Positions 63,701 to 64,000 of a DNA stretch of 64,000 nucleotides are shown in pieces. The stretch comes from an uncultured Lachnospiraceae bacterium (GTDB lineage: Bacteria > Bacillota > Clostridia > Lachnospirales > Lachnospiraceae): contig CAJOFQ010000005.1 in NCBI GenBank assembly GCA_905233955.1, positions 1 through 64,000 on the forward strand, in the 5' to 3' direction. Both the position numbers and the translations under genes were made by a program. Below the pieces are notes generated by a model. That model saw only the letters and a list, made by a program, of their open reading frames with translations, was not told the origin of the DNA and did not search any database. How positions within the stretch are numbered: position 1 is the first letter of the stretch; each line of letters starts with the position of its first letter.

Positions 63701-64000
63701 ATGAGTAAAGTTGGTATTTTTATGGCGAATGGATGTGAAGAAATTGAAGGTCTTACTGTGGTAGATATTTTAAGAAGGGCCGGTATTGAGATAGATATGA
63801 TCTCAGTAATGGAACAGCCACAGGTCACCGGGTCTCATAAAATATCCTTTATCTGCGATAAGATGATGGATGATATTAACGCTGATGAATATGACGGTTT
63901 TATTCTTCCGGGAGGTATGCCGGGGACTACCACACTTGGAGCTGATTCAAGGGTTATCACACACATCAAGTCATTTTTAAAAGAGGGCAAGCTTGTAGCT
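63701..64000 (+). CDS. DJ-1/PfpI family protein, truncated by the window end
   Basis: The first 100 residues of a DJ-1 (ThiJ/YajL) protein. MSKVGIFMANGCEEIEGLTV has the conserved Glu of the nucleophile pocket (EEIE), and DGFILPGGMPGTTTLGADSR is the family signature. The catalytic Cys expected near residue 105 lies just beyond the window. CAAGGAGG precedes the ATG. Family members act as chaperone, glyoxalase or deglycase; which one cannot be told. Confidence 0.92.
   Translation, partial: MSKVGIFMANGCEEIEGLTVVDILRRAGIEIDMISVMEQPQVTGSHKISFICDKMMDDINADEYDGFILPGGMPGTTTLGADSRVITHIKSFLKEGKLVA

Overview
The window looks like a piece of a Lachnospiraceae chromosome (Firmicutes, Clostridia), probably near Butyrivibrio or Pseudobutyrivibrio. 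This is an inference from content: moderate AT richness, strong AGGAGG-type ribosome binding sites, the ireB-ruvX-DUF1292-rnj order, DUF4364 and DUF1653 proteins, a strictly fermentative gene set (pyruvate:ferredoxin oxidoreductase, L-lactate dehydrogenase, phosphate acetyltransferase, malic enzyme, rubredoxin) and chemotaxis receptors. No rRNA, CRISPR array or complete insertion sequence is visible.

Layout. 1-1906 is the right end of an integrated element: a long hairpin, an excisionase-like gene and a tyrosine integrase that abuts the 3' end of a tRNA-Thr gene. 2029-6245 is a translation/isoprenoid operon (ispF-cysS-mrnC-rlmB-mnmA). 6278-11497 holds a lactate permease and the large PFOR gene. 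11700-14591 pairs an unrecognised tail-anchored protein, rich in Arg/Asp/Tyr, with a CBS/DRTGG-regulated Mn pyrophosphatase. tRNA-Trp, then ireB-ruvX-DUF1292-rnj, a YitT protein and a PHP phosphatase follow. 19825-22888 is the glycolytic run gap-pgk-tpiA; eno is at 29881. 23036-26501 is a TrpX-type ABC transporter behind an attenuator-like leader, ending in a possible papain-fold protein.

26886-29747 holds rubredoxin, a 6S-like RNA, an orphan PTS EIIA-like protein without its phosphorylatable histidine, and a chemoreceptor. 31262-39342 holds a glycosyltransferase, DUF4364 plus malic enzyme on the minus strand, and two hybrid histidine kinase genes, the first scarred by an internal deletion in an ancestral CheB-CheR-kinase gene. 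rho, a second chemoreceptor, branched-chain amino acid genes (ilvN, ilvC, leuC, leuD, ilvE), rpmE, prmC-prfA and an MscS channel follow. 51995-59948 runs from a CheC-like phosphatase through dgt-dnaG-rpoD-trmK-nif3-nucleoside kinase. RNase P RNA, ldh-pta, a 34-residue membrane peptide, DUF1653, CYTH and DJ-1 genes close the window.

The most unusual signals are: a dispersed palindromic repeat family (cores GGGTCAAAA / TTTTGACCC) at three loci, one a 161-bp MITE-like structured element in a 5' leader and one apparently supplying the -35 boxes of two divergent promoters (rubredoxin and the 6S-like RNA); the deletion scar in the CheB-CheR-kinase gene; the tail-anchored low-complexity protein; the possible papain-fold protein at the end of the ABC operon; the EIIA-like protein without its active-site histidine; and a rubredoxin with a Cys-x-Cys metal-binding knuckle. 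All functional calls rest on reading the sequence and on remembered family features; no database search was run.
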